Assembly (NCBI GenBank): GCA_037447655.1
Contig: JBBHKE010002999.1
Span: 186,001 to 250,000, forward strand
Reading direction: 5' to 3'
DNA length: 64,000 nucleotides
DNA from: Zygnema cylindricum
Taxonomy: Eukaryota; Streptophyta; Zygnematophyceae; Zygnematales; Zygnemataceae
Every line of letters starts with the position of its first letter. The stretch's first letter is position 1. The notes under the pieces were generated by a model. The model saw only the letters and a program-made list of their open reading frames with translations, was not told where the DNA came from and did no database searches. Shown piece after piece: positions 45,703 through 57,500 of the stretch. Both the position numbers and the translations under genes were made by a program.

Positions 45703-47004
45703 TACACCGCGAATCGCTATTAGCGTACATGACGCTAATTGGGGTACCCCTTTTTTGGGGCAAATTCTCAAATAGAATAAAGTACGCTAAATGTTTTTGC
45801 ACGTTATTTGAGGTACCCCGCTCAATGCGGTTCATAACTGTAATTTAGTTCCCTTTTAAATAGTGTGGTGTACGGACTACCAGATCGGTACTATTTCGTA
45901 CATTTTTAAATTTAAAAGTACTGAAAATATAATAATATATAATTGCGCAAATATTTTCCGGCATAGCAGATGTTAAAAAAACGCGACGGCGTACGATTTG
46001 AACAGTTTCGTACATATACATGTTTTAGTGTGAACATATTATGTGCTGAAAATTTTTACAAAGCAGTTTACAAATTAGAGTACATGATAAATTAGGGGAA
46101 TTGCTAATCGCAGAGACGATTTTTGCTGCGCGCAGGTAGTTGTCAGAAATTGTACATTTGAAGTACAATTTGGTACAAGCTACGTACCTTTAATTTCAGA
46201 TCTGACGGTCAATCCGTCGAACAACTTTGACTGGCGGAATATTGTACCGGCGGTTAAAAAAGTGTCGCGCTTGCAAACGTCGACCGTCATAAAAAAAAAA
46301 ATTTTCACACGGCCGGCGCAGTTTTACTGTAACCAAACTGCGGCAGCCACATATAAATAAAATGGCTGCGCGCAGGTAATTTACTGCAAAAATGAAATCA
46401 ACTCGCGAACCGTTACATTGAACTTGGACACATATTAAAGGACGACGTACAACATGTGTAAACTCGCACGAAACCAAATAAACTTCGTACAAAATAAAAA
46501 TGCGTACCCGCGTATAAATATCGATGAAACCAAAATGACACGTCGTCACGTCCACGGTGGACGTGACAACAAGTTGATTTCATTTTTGCGGCTAACGTGG
46601 AGTGATAAACTACTGTACCTGCGCGCAGCCATTTTATTTATATGTGGCTGCCGCAGTTTGGTTACAGTAAAACTGCGCCGGCCGTGTGAATTTTTATTTT
46701 TTTATGAGGGTCGACGTTTGCAAGCGCGACACTTTTTAAACCGCCGGTACAATAATCCGCCAGTCAAAGTTGTTCGACGGATTGACCGTCAGATCTGAAA
46801 TTAAAGGTACGTAGCTTGTACGAAATTGTACTTCAAATGTACAATTTCTGACAACTACCTGCGCGCAGCAAAAATCGTCTCTGCGATTAGCAATTCCCTA
46901 AATTAGTACCATGGTGTACCCGGAAAAACACAATTAACCGTAAAGTACGCTAATTGTTTCATTACGCTATCTATTTCATTACGCTAATAGCGATTCACGG
47001 TGTA
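45703..47004. mobile_element. 1.3-kb terminal-inverted-repeat element, non-autonomous
   Basis: The left end TACACCGCGAATCGCTATTA and the reverse complement of the right end match over 25 bp with one mismatch. There is no transposase frame. Flanks show no duplication longer than TA, so it may be of the TA-targeting type. It hosts the foldback element at 46096-46898. Copies of its termini occur head to head at 37664. Confidence 0.72.
46088..46906. mobile_element. Foldback/Mutator-like MITE with 8-bp target duplication
   Basis: An 803-bp element (46096-46898) has inverted arms of about 275-280 bp (46096-46378 and 46617-46898) around a 238-bp loop. The termini are GGGAATTGCTAATCGCAGAG. TAAATTAG flanks it on both sides (46088-46095 and 46899-46906). 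Long arms and an 8-bp duplication fit Mutator-like or hAT-like foldback elements. Frames on both strands mirror each other through the arms and are not genes. Confidence 0.88.
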
Positions 47005-47018
47005 GCATCCTTTATTCT

Positions 47019-47078
47019 TGTAATGTTGGCCGTACAATTACAAATGTAGCAACCTGTAATGTTGGCCGTACAATTACA
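47019..47078 (+). repeat. Short direct repeat
   Basis: TGTAATGTTGGCCGTACAAT occurs at 47019 and 47055, a 36-bp period, just outside the transposon end at 47004. Confidence 0.8.
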
Positions 47079-48582
47079 GTGTCCTGATGGAGCTTCGCCC
47101 TAATTGATAGTTAAGGTTTATAGAACTCTTTATTATTTAGCGTTGTTTGGGGTGACGTTCGAAGACAAAAACTTTGTTCAAAAAACACAAAAAAACTCTA
47201 CAAAAATTAGATTAAAACCAAAACTAGAAACCCCCTAATCTAAACTGGAAAGCCATAACAACTTTAAGAAACCTTATAATACTATAAAATCCCAAATATC
47301 ACATTATAAAACCTTAAGCATTGAAACATCCCACGGAAGCTTTCAAGACAAAATTTTCTATTGATAAGTAATTCGACATGTAAGCCCCGTGAAAAAAAAA
47401 AAAACAAGTTAATAACGTGCTCTTAACCTGTATAAGATAGCTAAAGTCATGTGTTAGTAACTTCCTATACCGCGAACAAAACAATCATGGATACCGTTTG
47501 TCAATACACCATGTGACACACTTGGTGGATTTGACGATAATAAGTATCTTAACAAATTGTTCCAAAAATGGTGGAAAGCAAAAACAACCTTGTTAAGCGG
47601 CCACAATCATATGTGTGCCATAGGAAACAAGGAATCAAGTACAAATTGAAAAAGAAACAATTTATTTTCTTAAGAAAAACCTTTTGTGGGTTACTTCAGC
47701 GAGAACCAGTTGTGGAATCCAAATTGGTGAATTCTCTCAATGTTCCCACCATCGGATAAATTAAGAAGCTTCATTAAAAGAAAAACAAAAAAATAGAAGT
47801 TCAATTTAATTGGAGATCGCGATTGAGAAAGCTCACAAAATGTGGCAAGAGAATCGAAAAAAATGAAAGCATTGACGTTATCGATTTAAAAACCCACCCA
47901 ATCCGGGTAAAAATCGAACATAAATCGTGGACATCCGCCTTAAAATCTCCATGAGACGCCTCGTCAAGTTGACATGGGGCAAAATGATCATGTGAAGCCT
48001 CTTAAGATTTAAGATACACTGGTCTTTATAAGAGGATACAAAACTTCCCTTATAACAATAGGGCAAAAACCTTCGACAAGTTAAGAAACATCAACAAGGC
48101 GTGTTGCTCCTAAAGGTGGTACTGTAGTGGACAACGTATGTCTATGAGCTTGTTTACAAACCACTTATAAAAACGAAATTAACACATATGATGGGCTTAA
48201 AAAAAAAACAAATGTGTAAAAGTCCATATACCTAAGATCCCGTACATTTGAGACGAGGCCACTGAACGAAAAACCGAATGAATGTTTCTTAATGAATATT
48301 TAAGGGTTCAAAATAACCACATTAGCCAATAAAAGGCAAATCTTTATAACGTTGGGGGTAAAAGGGTAAGTTGTCGCTTTCGTGGTTGGGGATTGCGTAA
48401 AAGGGCGATATGGTCGAGTGGGCAACAAATGCATCATTAACATGAAATGACAACTAATTACATTTTTTACTGTAGAGCACGCTTCATAATTTCATGTTCT
48501 ATATGTTCGGTATGTAACACTAGTTACAACTCTCAGCAACAAACGTTATAATCACGTAAAGATAATGTAAAGAGTTAACGAT
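47079..48582. other. AT-rich region, no gene seen
   Basis: There are scattered A-rich runs and frames under 65 codons. Nothing is recognisable on either strand. Confidence 0.4.
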
Positions 48583-48587
48583 AAAAT

Positions 48588-50320
48588 TGTTGATATTTGC
48601 AGTGTTGTGTATCGGTAAGGATTTGCCGATAACCAATATTGGCCTTTTTTCCGGCAGCCGATAATCGATATATCGGTATAGAGATATATGTACGGACCAT
48701 ACAGATAAATGTACGCCAAGTTCACTCAACTGTACGTGTTATTCCCCCGACGCGGCCTACTCATAACCCCTATCTATTGAGGTGCCTACCAATCAAATCA
48801 TTTATACAAGCCGAAAGTATAGTAGCCGACAATAGATATGTACGGCTCCAGTTAAAGGGATTAACCTTTTACATTCGACGCCATGACTTTGCCCCTTTCT
48901 TCTTTGGGATCCACTGGAAACCTGCCACGTGTATTCCATACAGAAAGTACAAAAAGTACAAATATATCGGTAACTTTGACCGTTCGATAACCGATAACTA
49001 TCACTATCGATGTTATCGCGCTAATTTTTTTACCGATACACAACACTAGATATTTGTGTATTTTTTAGGTATATATTGGGATAGAAAAAGGCAGAGGCAG
49101 TCTGTCTCTAACCCCCTTCTCCAAGCCCCCACACTTGTCGTAGTTATTGAACGCTAGAGTGGGAGCTAGAGTCATGGCTGCCAAAGCTCTCTAAAAAGAC
49201 ACGAGGTTTGGTAGATTCACCACAAAAGGTATTTGACGAACCTAGGATTTGATTTCGATAACTACCTTCCGTCAAATCGCTTGCAACCGGTAGCTTTATC
49301 ATATAGTTTATGACTAATGTTGAAGTAGATAGGGTACGATAGGTAAATAAAAGTTTATGCATAGAGAATACCAACTAAGAGATGACGAAAATGTTTCTTG
49401 TGCCCAGATCTGCTCTGGGTACGCGAAACACTGTAGTCGGTCGCTTTATCCACTAAGGCGTCGACAAATGACAAACTTATGTGGCTCGATATTTTAATAG
49501 TAGGTTAGTGACGACGCTTTAATTTAATGGACCGAATTGACGTGGGTAGAGTTTCAACGAACGTGAAAAAGGGCGACGACCTTAAAAATTCAACAAGTGG
49601 AAAAAGATTTGGTGCGTCGTCAAGATCGAACGGCTGACGTTGATCGTTGTATTTCAAACGGACGGCACGCGTGAGCGTCGGCCTACCCGAATGGCTATTT
49701 TGGCGACGCTTCGCGAAAATGGAGGAAAGTGACACGTGGCACCATCCTATAGGATGTCGGAGAAGAAAGGGACAAAATGGCGACGACTTATTTGCCACGT
49801 GGCAGACCGAGAGTGGTGCCGCATAATTTTGTACATAAAGGACGGCGACTATCGTACTTTGTATGTACATTATATAGTGTATGATAATTTGAGTAGGTTC
49901 TTAGTACTTAGACATTTTTGGAAGCCCTCTCTCCCAGAGGCCATCTGTATAAATATGTTGTCTTTGAACAACCATAATTTAATGCACAGGGAGCAAATTC
50001 AGTGATTTTTTTTCCTACAGACTCAGGGGAGTCCAGGCTACAGAGGGGTGTAGTTGGTCAAAGTTTTTGCCTGCTGGGTGGCTGCATTTCTAAGGGAAAG
50101 TCAAAGTGGGGAATGTTATATAAAACTCATTTTCTAACTTTGCATTCTGTGGTGGAACTGAGCACACATAAAATCTTCTATCACCGGGGTGGAGCTGTAT
50201 TGAGGTTTTGATTGTCAGGGTGTCAGTCATTTGGGTTTTTATCAAATTGGAGTCATAACTATCTAGAAAAGTTTCTTTATATCTGCGATTTTTGTGGGGG
50301 AATGGAGCCCGTAGAATTAC
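48588..50320 (+). repeat. Solo LTR of the Copia-A/C family, split by a MITE
   Basis: Starts TGTTGATATTTG, is interrupted at 48600-49048, and continues at 49057 with the family LTR (GGCAGAGGCAGTCTG, CCCACACTTGTCGTAG, later GACTCAGGGGAGTCCAGGCT). It ends GTAGAATTAC. AAAAT precedes the start (48583-48587) and follows the end (50321-50325), a plausible 5-bp target duplication. No internal sequence adjoins, so it is a recombined solo LTR. Confidence 0.82.
48592..49056. mobile_element. hAT-type MITE inside the solo LTR
   Basis: A 449-bp element (48600-49048) has termini CAGTGTTGTGTATCGGTAA and TTACCGATACACAACACTA, inverted with one mismatch. The 8-bp duplication GATATTTG lies on both sides (48592-48599 and 49049-49056). 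CAGTGTTG-like ends and an 8-bp duplication are typical of hAT elements. No transposase is encoded. The target lies 12 bp inside the LTR terminus. Confidence 0.92.
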
Positions 50321-50325
50321 AAAAT

Positions 50326-50844
50326 TGAAGATGAAGCACGTTCCATAAGCCCAAATGAATGCACAATTAAGTGAACTTCCCGGTCAGAACCGAGCTAATG
50401 GACGATCACTCCCACATCCCAACACAGTTTGTACCACTTTAAAACTGTTGTTTAATGGACACCCATGGGCATTAACCACAAAAGGAGAACAATCTTACCC
50501 TGGATAAAACATAAAGTTAGAGTGAGTTATTTTTCACCCACATTAATAATATTAGTGTTAATAACGCCACTTTGTTTAATTACCTTCATGATCCACGAGG
50601 CAGAACCTGGTCTACTATGGTTGACCCTATTAAAATGGCAAGACAAATAAATCGCCTATTCAAATAGCTATAGTTGATGAAGTGTTCTTTGTCTGAATAA
50701 CATCTCTGGGTTTTTCATTTCCATATAAAGGATATTTTCTACCATCGTTGAAGCAAAATTATGGTGTATACATTTTCATATCATCAACGTGATAAGTAAT
50801 GATCTTATGACTTTTAGAAAAAAACATAAAAACGCCCAAAAGTT
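50326..50844. other. Flanking sequence with a dispersed repeat
   Basis: No gene. 50697-50842 (ATAACATCTCTG, ATTTCCATATAAAGGA, AATTATGG, GTGATAAGTAATGATCTTA) matches 54666-54798, so both belong to one unclassified repeat into which LTRs of the G family inserted. Confidence 0.6.
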
Positions 50845-51735
50845 TGTTGTCCTTGGCCTATTTCAACCATGGATTACTCACTGAAGACACCCACAAACTA
50901 CCCCAAAACATTTGTGTTTTAGACAGCACATATTACTCCACAACTAATAGAAGTTGTTAAAACTGCACCTGTATGTAGTGTATACTAGACACTATAATAT
51001 CCCAAAATTACAGCCTCATCCACAAAGGAATCCAACAGATATGAGCTCAAGAGTTTTCCAAAAACAGGTGACAGCTTATCAAACTAACCAAGTAAACTTC
51101 TCACAGAATTCTACAAAAACAACAGAACAAAATGAAACTACACACATATATAGTTACTATATCATAGAACATCTACACAAGGTTTCATAGCAAGATATCA
51201 ATCAGAGTGATCACACTGACAAGTGAAAGATGCAGATAAACAATCTGCCATTACTTTGATAAACTTAGTTGATGATAAAATAAACTAAGTCCTACAAGTT
51301 TATACTCACAAAGTTATCTACTGAGCCCTAAACTAATAAAATAGCTACAGGTCTAATTAATTACTGTACTCAAATAAAGACAATGTACGTCAACGGTACA
51401 TCTACTATACTGGAGGTACGTCTAAACCCTAATTATGACTTTTTATCTAATTTCACAATTGTACATCTCCTATACCGGAGGTACGTCCAAACCCTAATTA
51501 TGACTTTTTATCTAATTTCACAATTGCAGCACTAAAAAGTGATTCGCTAAATACAAATTAATGTTATTTCATATATTTACAAATAAGAGCCGTACATAAA
51601 TTGTGTGACTTGCTTCGTCAGCAATTTGCTAATCCGTCCAAGCGTTTGTACAAGTCAGCTCGGAATTTGCGAATCGACGTTAAATGTAAAGTAAATCTTC
51701 GCCGTGGACGACATGCGTCCAAATCACTATCCCAA
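50845..51735 (-). repeat. LTR-G fragment (3' part)
   Basis: It matches 52963-53880 and 61636-62457, beginning TGTTGTCCTTGGCC on the plus strand. Homology stops at CCAATGTG, where the sequence switches to the end of an A-type LTR. The first third of LTR-G is missing. Confidence 0.85.
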
Positions 51736-51985
51736 TGTGAAAATCTGAGACCTCCATAAGTCCTCAGAGTAGACAGCTTCCAAGAAGCCTCTAGGATAAT
51801 CCTGACCCCTCTGTGTTCCAGCAAAAATAACTGCCACCCTGGTAGACAAAAACCCTGACCACCTGCACCCCTGTAAAGGCAAGACTCCCCTGAGTCGGTA
51901 GCAAAAAGAATCTCTGAATTTGCTCCCCTGAGCAGTAAGTTATGGAGGGTCAAAGTTGACCTTTTGTACAGGAAGATTTGTCCAA
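51736..51985 (-). repeat. LTR-A fragment (3' part)
   Basis: This is the reverse complement of the last 250 bp of the Copia-A LTR (5235-5466), including the CTCAGGGGAGTCTTGCC-like segment and TGAGACCTCCATA end. It stops at GACCTTTTG and joins the proline-rich coding segment. Confidence 0.85.
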
Positions 51986-52957
51986 GGGATGGTGGCGATC
52001 CAGACCCAATGATCCCGAAATTCTGGGGGTGAAGATAGCGGATCTCATCAAAGTGGTCTAGAAAGCTAAGGAAGTAGTGGAGGTTCTAAAATCCCAGGGA
52101 CAAGCTACGGCGGGGGTCGGACCTGCCACGGTAGATTAGGAGGCCTTAGAGGAAGAAATGCCAAAGACATGGGAAAAAGAATTGACGCTTATTAGGGAAG
52201 CTCGGCGTAGGACAAGTGGGATTCTTAGCGGAAAGATTCCTCCTACACCAAAAATAGGGCCACATTCAGAAGCACCAACTGCGGGGACCTCTCCTCTCGC
52301 CAACACTCAGCTTGACATTCCGTCCTCGGAATCAAGCCGAGAGCCTCCTCTTCAACGGAAAGGGGAGGGAAACGCATGACCTAATGTGAAGGGTTTGGGT
52401 ACAGATTTACCTCCTGGACTCGCTTCGGCTCTTCGGGGAAAGACTACCTTTGTCTCAGTGAAGGTGTCAACTGCCGTGGAGGCTTTAGTGGAGTTACGAC
52501 CTGACGAGAGGATTCACATATCCTTGAGGGCGCCAACACCTCCTTCCACTTCTCCTTGAGGCTTTTCGGAGCTCCCACCTTCTCCTCCTCCGCCTTATTC
52601 CTCCCACTCCCCAAGACTCACCACAGAGCCTCGGGATTGTCCCGCCACCTCTCCTTCCTCATCCGCTTCTCCTGCTACAGCTGTCCGTGGGTCGCCTAGT
52701 CCGTCTGTGTCACCCTACAAATACGACGTTCCTGTCTATTCACCTTCTCACCGACGCTCTCCTTCCTCCAGCTCCGGAACCCCACCTCCCGAGACCTCTA
52801 GGAGGCAAACGAAGTGACAAACACCTTTCCCCACAAGGGCTTTGCAGTCTCCGTCTCCATCTCCTTCGCGTCTCCGCCACCGGCCATCCCACGAAAGCAT
52901 TTGAACAAGCCTCTTCTCCACATTCCATCGGTGGAGACCGTGCTCAGAGAGGCACAA
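51986..52957 (+). pseudogene. Degenerate Pro/Ser-rich coding segment, left half
   Basis: One frame stays largely open for about 300 codons. It has a charged start (VKIADLIKVV, then KAKEVVEVLKSQG), an EARRRTSG segment and long Pro/Ser-rich stretches. Stops fall near 52061, 52138, 52378, 52558 and 52815. It is GC-richer than the surroundings. It continues at 62862 once Copia-G (52963-62856) is removed. I do not recognise the family. It could be a captured host fragment or gag of an unknown element. It is sandwiched between pieces of A-type LTR on both sides. Confidence 0.5.
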
Positions 52958-52962
52958 TATTC
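52958..52962. other. Copia-G target-site duplication (left)
   Basis: TATTC abuts the left LTR and is repeated at 62857-62861 against the right LTR. Confidence 0.85.
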
Positions 52963-54381
52963 TGTTGTCCTTGGCCTATTTTAGCCATGGATGACTCACG
53001 GAAAACACCCACAGACCACCCCAAAACAGTTGTGTTTCAGACAGCATAGATTCCTCCACAATAAACACAAACAACTAAAACTTTACCAGCATGTATTGTA
53101 TTGTATACACTGTAATCCCCGAAAGGTACAGCCAAATATACTAAGGAATTCAAAAGATATGAGCTGCAAAGTTTACCAAAAACATCTGACAGCTTATCAA
53201 ACTAACCAGGTAGATTTCTCACTGAATTTTATAGAAACAACAATATAGGCTGAAACTACACAAAAATATAGTTTCTACATCATAGAACATTTACACAAAG
53301 TTTCAAATCAAAATGTTAATAAGAGATTCTATAGAAACAACAATATAGGCTGAAACTACACAAAAATATAGTTTCTAGATCATAGAACATTTACACAGTT
53401 TCACATCAAAATGTTAATCAGAGTGATCACACTAACAGGTCAAAGATGCAGAAAAAACAGTCTGTCATTACTTTGATAAAACTCAGCTGTGATAATAAAA
53501 TAAACTAAGTCCTACACAAAGTTATCTACTGAGCCCTAAACTAATAAAATAGCTACACGTGTAAATAATTACTGTACTCAAATAAAGACAATGTACGTCA
53601 ATGGTAGATCTACTGTACCGGAGGTACGTCCAAACACTAATTATGACTTTTATCTAATTTCACAATTGCCACACTAAAAAGTAATTCACTACATACAAAT
53701 TAATGTTGTTTCAGATATTTACAAATAGGAGCCGTACATAAATTGTGTCACTCGCTTAGTTAGCAATTTGCTAATCCGTCCAAGCGTCCGCACAAGTCAG
53801 CTCCGAATTTGCAGATCGCCGTTAGATGTAAAGTAAATCTTCGCCGTGGACGACACGCGTCCAAATCACTTATCCCAATGTGGTCCCATTTCGAATCGAG
53901 TCTGTCGACTCGGTTCGTATCCACCGTTCATTTTTTGTCATGTATTTGAGCATAGTTCATATACGTCCAGCCGACTGTTGCTGTGCGGTACGAAGCACCT
54001 GAGTGCGTACGGCATGTTTCGTCACTTGTGGTCCCGCGCGAATAGCGTTCATCGACACGATTCGAATCAACGTTCCATACTGATTTCGTATAGTATATTT
54101 TCCGGATGTCTCGTCCAAACTTCGTCCGTCCGATTCTGCGAATTTGCTCGTTTGATATTCGACACTTGTATGTGAGTGTCGGCGCCATTCCAAAATACCT
54201 GCAAAGTCCTCATATGGCGACGCGTGTCCCTGTAGAAGTATGGTACACTCTTTTATCCTTATACTGCTGTAACACTATTAAGGGTTAGTACTTAAGTGTT
54301 TATACTAAAAAAAATATTCTAAGTACTAATCCCTCTCTCACTGACCCATTTATTGAGTACCAAAGCTTTCTAATCACAACA
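52963..54381 (-). repeat. Copia-G 3' LTR
   Basis: 1,419 bp. On the minus strand it starts TGTTGTGATTAG and ends GGACAACA. It matches 61636-62856 apart from a 100-bp tandem duplication (units at 53231 and 53331) and an extra segment near 54180-54240 that the other LTR lacks. The polypurine tract GCTTTAGGGGAG lies just outside at 54382-54395. Confidence 0.9.
53231..53430 (-). repeat. 100-bp tandem duplication in the Copia-G 3' LTR
   Basis: Both units begin ATAGAAACAACAATATAGG, with start positions exactly 100 bp apart. The 5' LTR has one unit, so the duplication arose after insertion or by template switching. Confidence 0.88.
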
Positions 54382-56880
54382 CTCCCCTAAAGCTTTAGAC
54401 TCAGTACTGCACTAAGTCTACAAAGTTGTCAACAGTAATTTAGGTACATACTAAAGCAAGGACTTAGAAAAAAAAACATATGTTCGGTAATTCCCTCTCA
54501 CAACCTCCACTATTAAACATCCAAAACTTTACAAAAACGACAATATTGCGTTAGAAGTCCAAAAACCACAATAAAATAATTTTAAACGAGGCCTCCTATG
54601 GCACGTCCGTTAGCTCCAATACTTAGCCAAATTTTGGAAGCCCCTTGTGGAACGCCCGTTGCATGTATAACATCTCTGAGACTTTCATTTCCGTATAAAG
54701 GAAATTTCTACAATCGTTGAAGCAAAATTATGGTTTATATAATCTATATCATCAATGTGATAAGTAATGATCTTACGACTTGTAGAAAAAATATAAAAAC
54801 GCCCTAAATTGCGTTAGACGCAAAAAACCACAGTAAATTTTTTTCAAACGAAGCCTCCTATGGCGCGTCCGTTAGCTCCAATGCTTAACCATATTTTGGC
54901 AGCCCTTTGTGGAACGTCCGCGGGGAAATTTCGCCAAATTTCGGTGGCCTCACCGTGACGCGTCAGCGAGCTCCGTTAATTAGGCAAATTTCGGTTGCCA
55001 CATTTGGCTCGTCCGCTAAATGGACTCAAATTTTTTGTCAAATAGCTTAAAAACCTTAAAACGCAAAATAAATGCCATGTAAACATGCAAAACAAAAACG
55101 AAAAAAACAAAATTAAAAAACTTATGTGAACATATAATGTACTCATATATTTTTACTCGTATATAAAATAAAAAAAAAATGTTAAGTTAGACACCCCTAC
55201 ACATCAAATGCATTATCTTCTTTTTCAAATCTGAATGTTGTGAGTTATTGTTATTTACGTGGTCGTGTTACCCCACACCTCTATGGATTTTTTTGGGCAT
55301 ATATGGATAGGGAGATTACAGTATTAAGGGCGGCTCATGTTGTTACAATACTTTCGAAGGTGTCAATAGGTTAATTTATTCGTTAAAAGTGGATAATTGT
55401 TTCGTTCAGTAATCATTCACGCGTTCCTCTTTAAACAAATGGCCCATTCTAAAAATTAATAAAGTTGATTCACGCGTTCCTCTTTAAACAAATGGCCCAT
55501 TCTATAAATTAATAAAGTTGTGTGACAGCTCCCGGCACATGTTTTTTCTCTTTTCAAATCTTAGCCCTTGTAAGTTTTATAACATTAAGTTTTGATTGCT
55601 ATAACCGTTTTTAAGCCTTAAGCTCGTTTCTACACCAACTTGTTTACATTTACCCACATTTTACTGCCACGTTATTAATTGCACCCCGTAAACTTAACCG
55701 GCACAATGCCTTTCTTTATAAGTATTTTATAGATATGCGTGAAGACGTGGAGCCCCGCCAACCGCTAAATATGACCTTGTTAAACTTTATAGCTCGTTGT
55801 TAAATGTTGAATTTTAAACACCTATTGTGGTCGCAAGTGATAAAAAACTAACAGTCGTGTTGCAACGTACCAATGTTATTTGATAAGCACTCACGATCTA
55901 AGTTTACTTTGGACTCTTGTAAGTTTTATTTCGCTAAGCAACCAAACTTTTTGACTATTAAAAACTAATATTGCCGCAAGTGGTTTGGAGAAATATATGT
56001 CAGCTAATCAGAGCATATGAATCATACAAAACGCTTAATCTCTACCCACCGTTTGTATGTCATTGATGACACTAATTTTCGAAATAGAGAAAATTGTTCA
56101 GCATTCTAAGGTTCACTTAGGCATATACTACAAATGGTCCAACTTAAATTTGTAAAAGTTTATATGTCTTTGTGATTCTTATCACCAAATGTTTATTGCT
56201 TCATAGCGTACAATTATTAACGGTCATCAACATTAAGGATATTAGTATACAATGCACAAAGTAAGGCCTTGTCTGAATTTACATCTTTTGATAATACAAT
56301 AGTATCAATGGGATATCGACGAAATCGATCTAATGCGTATTCGATTTGGATGAAGTTGTCCACGACTCCTAACCAATTTTAAAGTTGATAAGTCTAAAAT
56401 TGAGTGTTGTATTTGTCGATTTTATAAGTTATAACATATATAGAATGTTACAAAATTGGCATTTACTAATTTTACTGCGCTTTTGGATAACAAATTGTAA
56501 AATTTCGTATACAATTTTTTACCGCTTATAACAAAAAAAAAGTAAAAATGTCGTGTTTTTTCTGTATAAAACCCGTCTTCTAAATCACTTCTATCAATCT
56601 TTTAACGATTTTTCATTGCATTTCAATATTTGTTTTAACATTTATGGCTTTTTTGAGGCGATTTTTTAGTTTTGAAGGGTTTTAGGGTCTTTATGGTATT
56701 TTATACTTTAAATTTAGGGCTATACATTTGATTATTCTACTTTTGTTGCTGAACCTTTACGTTGCTTCCAACAATTCAAATTGTATAAATTTTATCGTCG
56801 TTTGAAACCTGTACAAAAATTAGGGTTGCCAATGCTATTGAACTGCCATATCGACAAAGATCAAGACCCTTGTGGATATT
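54382..56880. other. AT-rich interior of Copia-G, largely unassigned
   Basis: The first about 100 bp are the polypurine tract and 3' end of Copia-G. The rest shows no coding. It holds two tandem copies (starting about 54545 and 54805) of a repeat with CCTCCTATGGC.CGTCCGTTA and GTGGAACG.CCG, and a two-copy 53-bp repeat (TTCACGCGTTCCTCTTTAAA at 55416 and 55469). Copia-G RT and RNase H are missing. Confidence 0.55.
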
Positions 56881-57500
56881 GAGTCTTCGATTTCCGATAT
56901 GCAATGAATCCTATTTAGTGTTTCGTCTACTCTATTTTGCTCCGGATTATAGGGAACAGTTTTATGATTATAAATTCCTTCGTTTATTAATAACTATTTG
57001 AAATCATTTGAGGTGTACTCTCCCCCATTATCACTTCTTACTTCTTTTATGGAGGTCTCATGAATTTTCTCACTACAAACTTTATATTCTTGAAAGTACT
57101 GCAACAATTTTGACTTATGATTAATGAAGTATACCTTAGTATATCTAGACCAGTCATCGGTGATTGTCAACATATACCTTTTCCCTCCGTGTGAGAGAAA
57201 ACTTTGTGGTCCCCACACATCTGTGTATACAAGCTCCAAGACTTTCTCTCTCCTATAAGTGGTAACCTTTGGGAAAGGAAGTCTATGGATCTTCCGTTGT
57301 GCACAACCACTAGAATCATCTACCATTTCTGATTCCTCAAACTTTATCCCATCTACTATTCCCTTGGTCTTCATTTCTTTTAATCTATCTAGATGCACAT
57401 GTCCAAGTCTCTTATGCCACAACATATTATCACTTACACAAGAGTAGAGGACACCTTTCTTTTCATTGCCAAGTAAAATTTTGAACATTCCATGGCTACC
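56881..57500 (-). pseudogene. Copia-H integrase (N-terminal and core)
   Basis: Minus strand, open from 57488 to 56994: MLWHKRLGHVHLDRLKEM (zinc region), CAQRKIHRLPFPK, YTDVWGPQSF (first Asp), MLTITDDWSRYTKVYF and RSDNGGEYTSNDF (second Asp). After one stop it continues TVPYNPEQNRVDETLNR, where the NGVAE motif reads NRVDE, to about 56890 and then ends abruptly. It is close to Copia-A in sequence. The core frame of 164 codons is intact. Confidence 0.88.

Noticed and set aside
46196-46798. Two similar frames of 114-119 codons on opposite strands
   Set aside because: They mirror each other because they lie in the two arms of the foldback element.
48639-49049. A 136-codon frame
   Set aside because: It lies inside the hAT MITE and ends in its terminal repeat. 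It has no domain and the MITE is non-coding.
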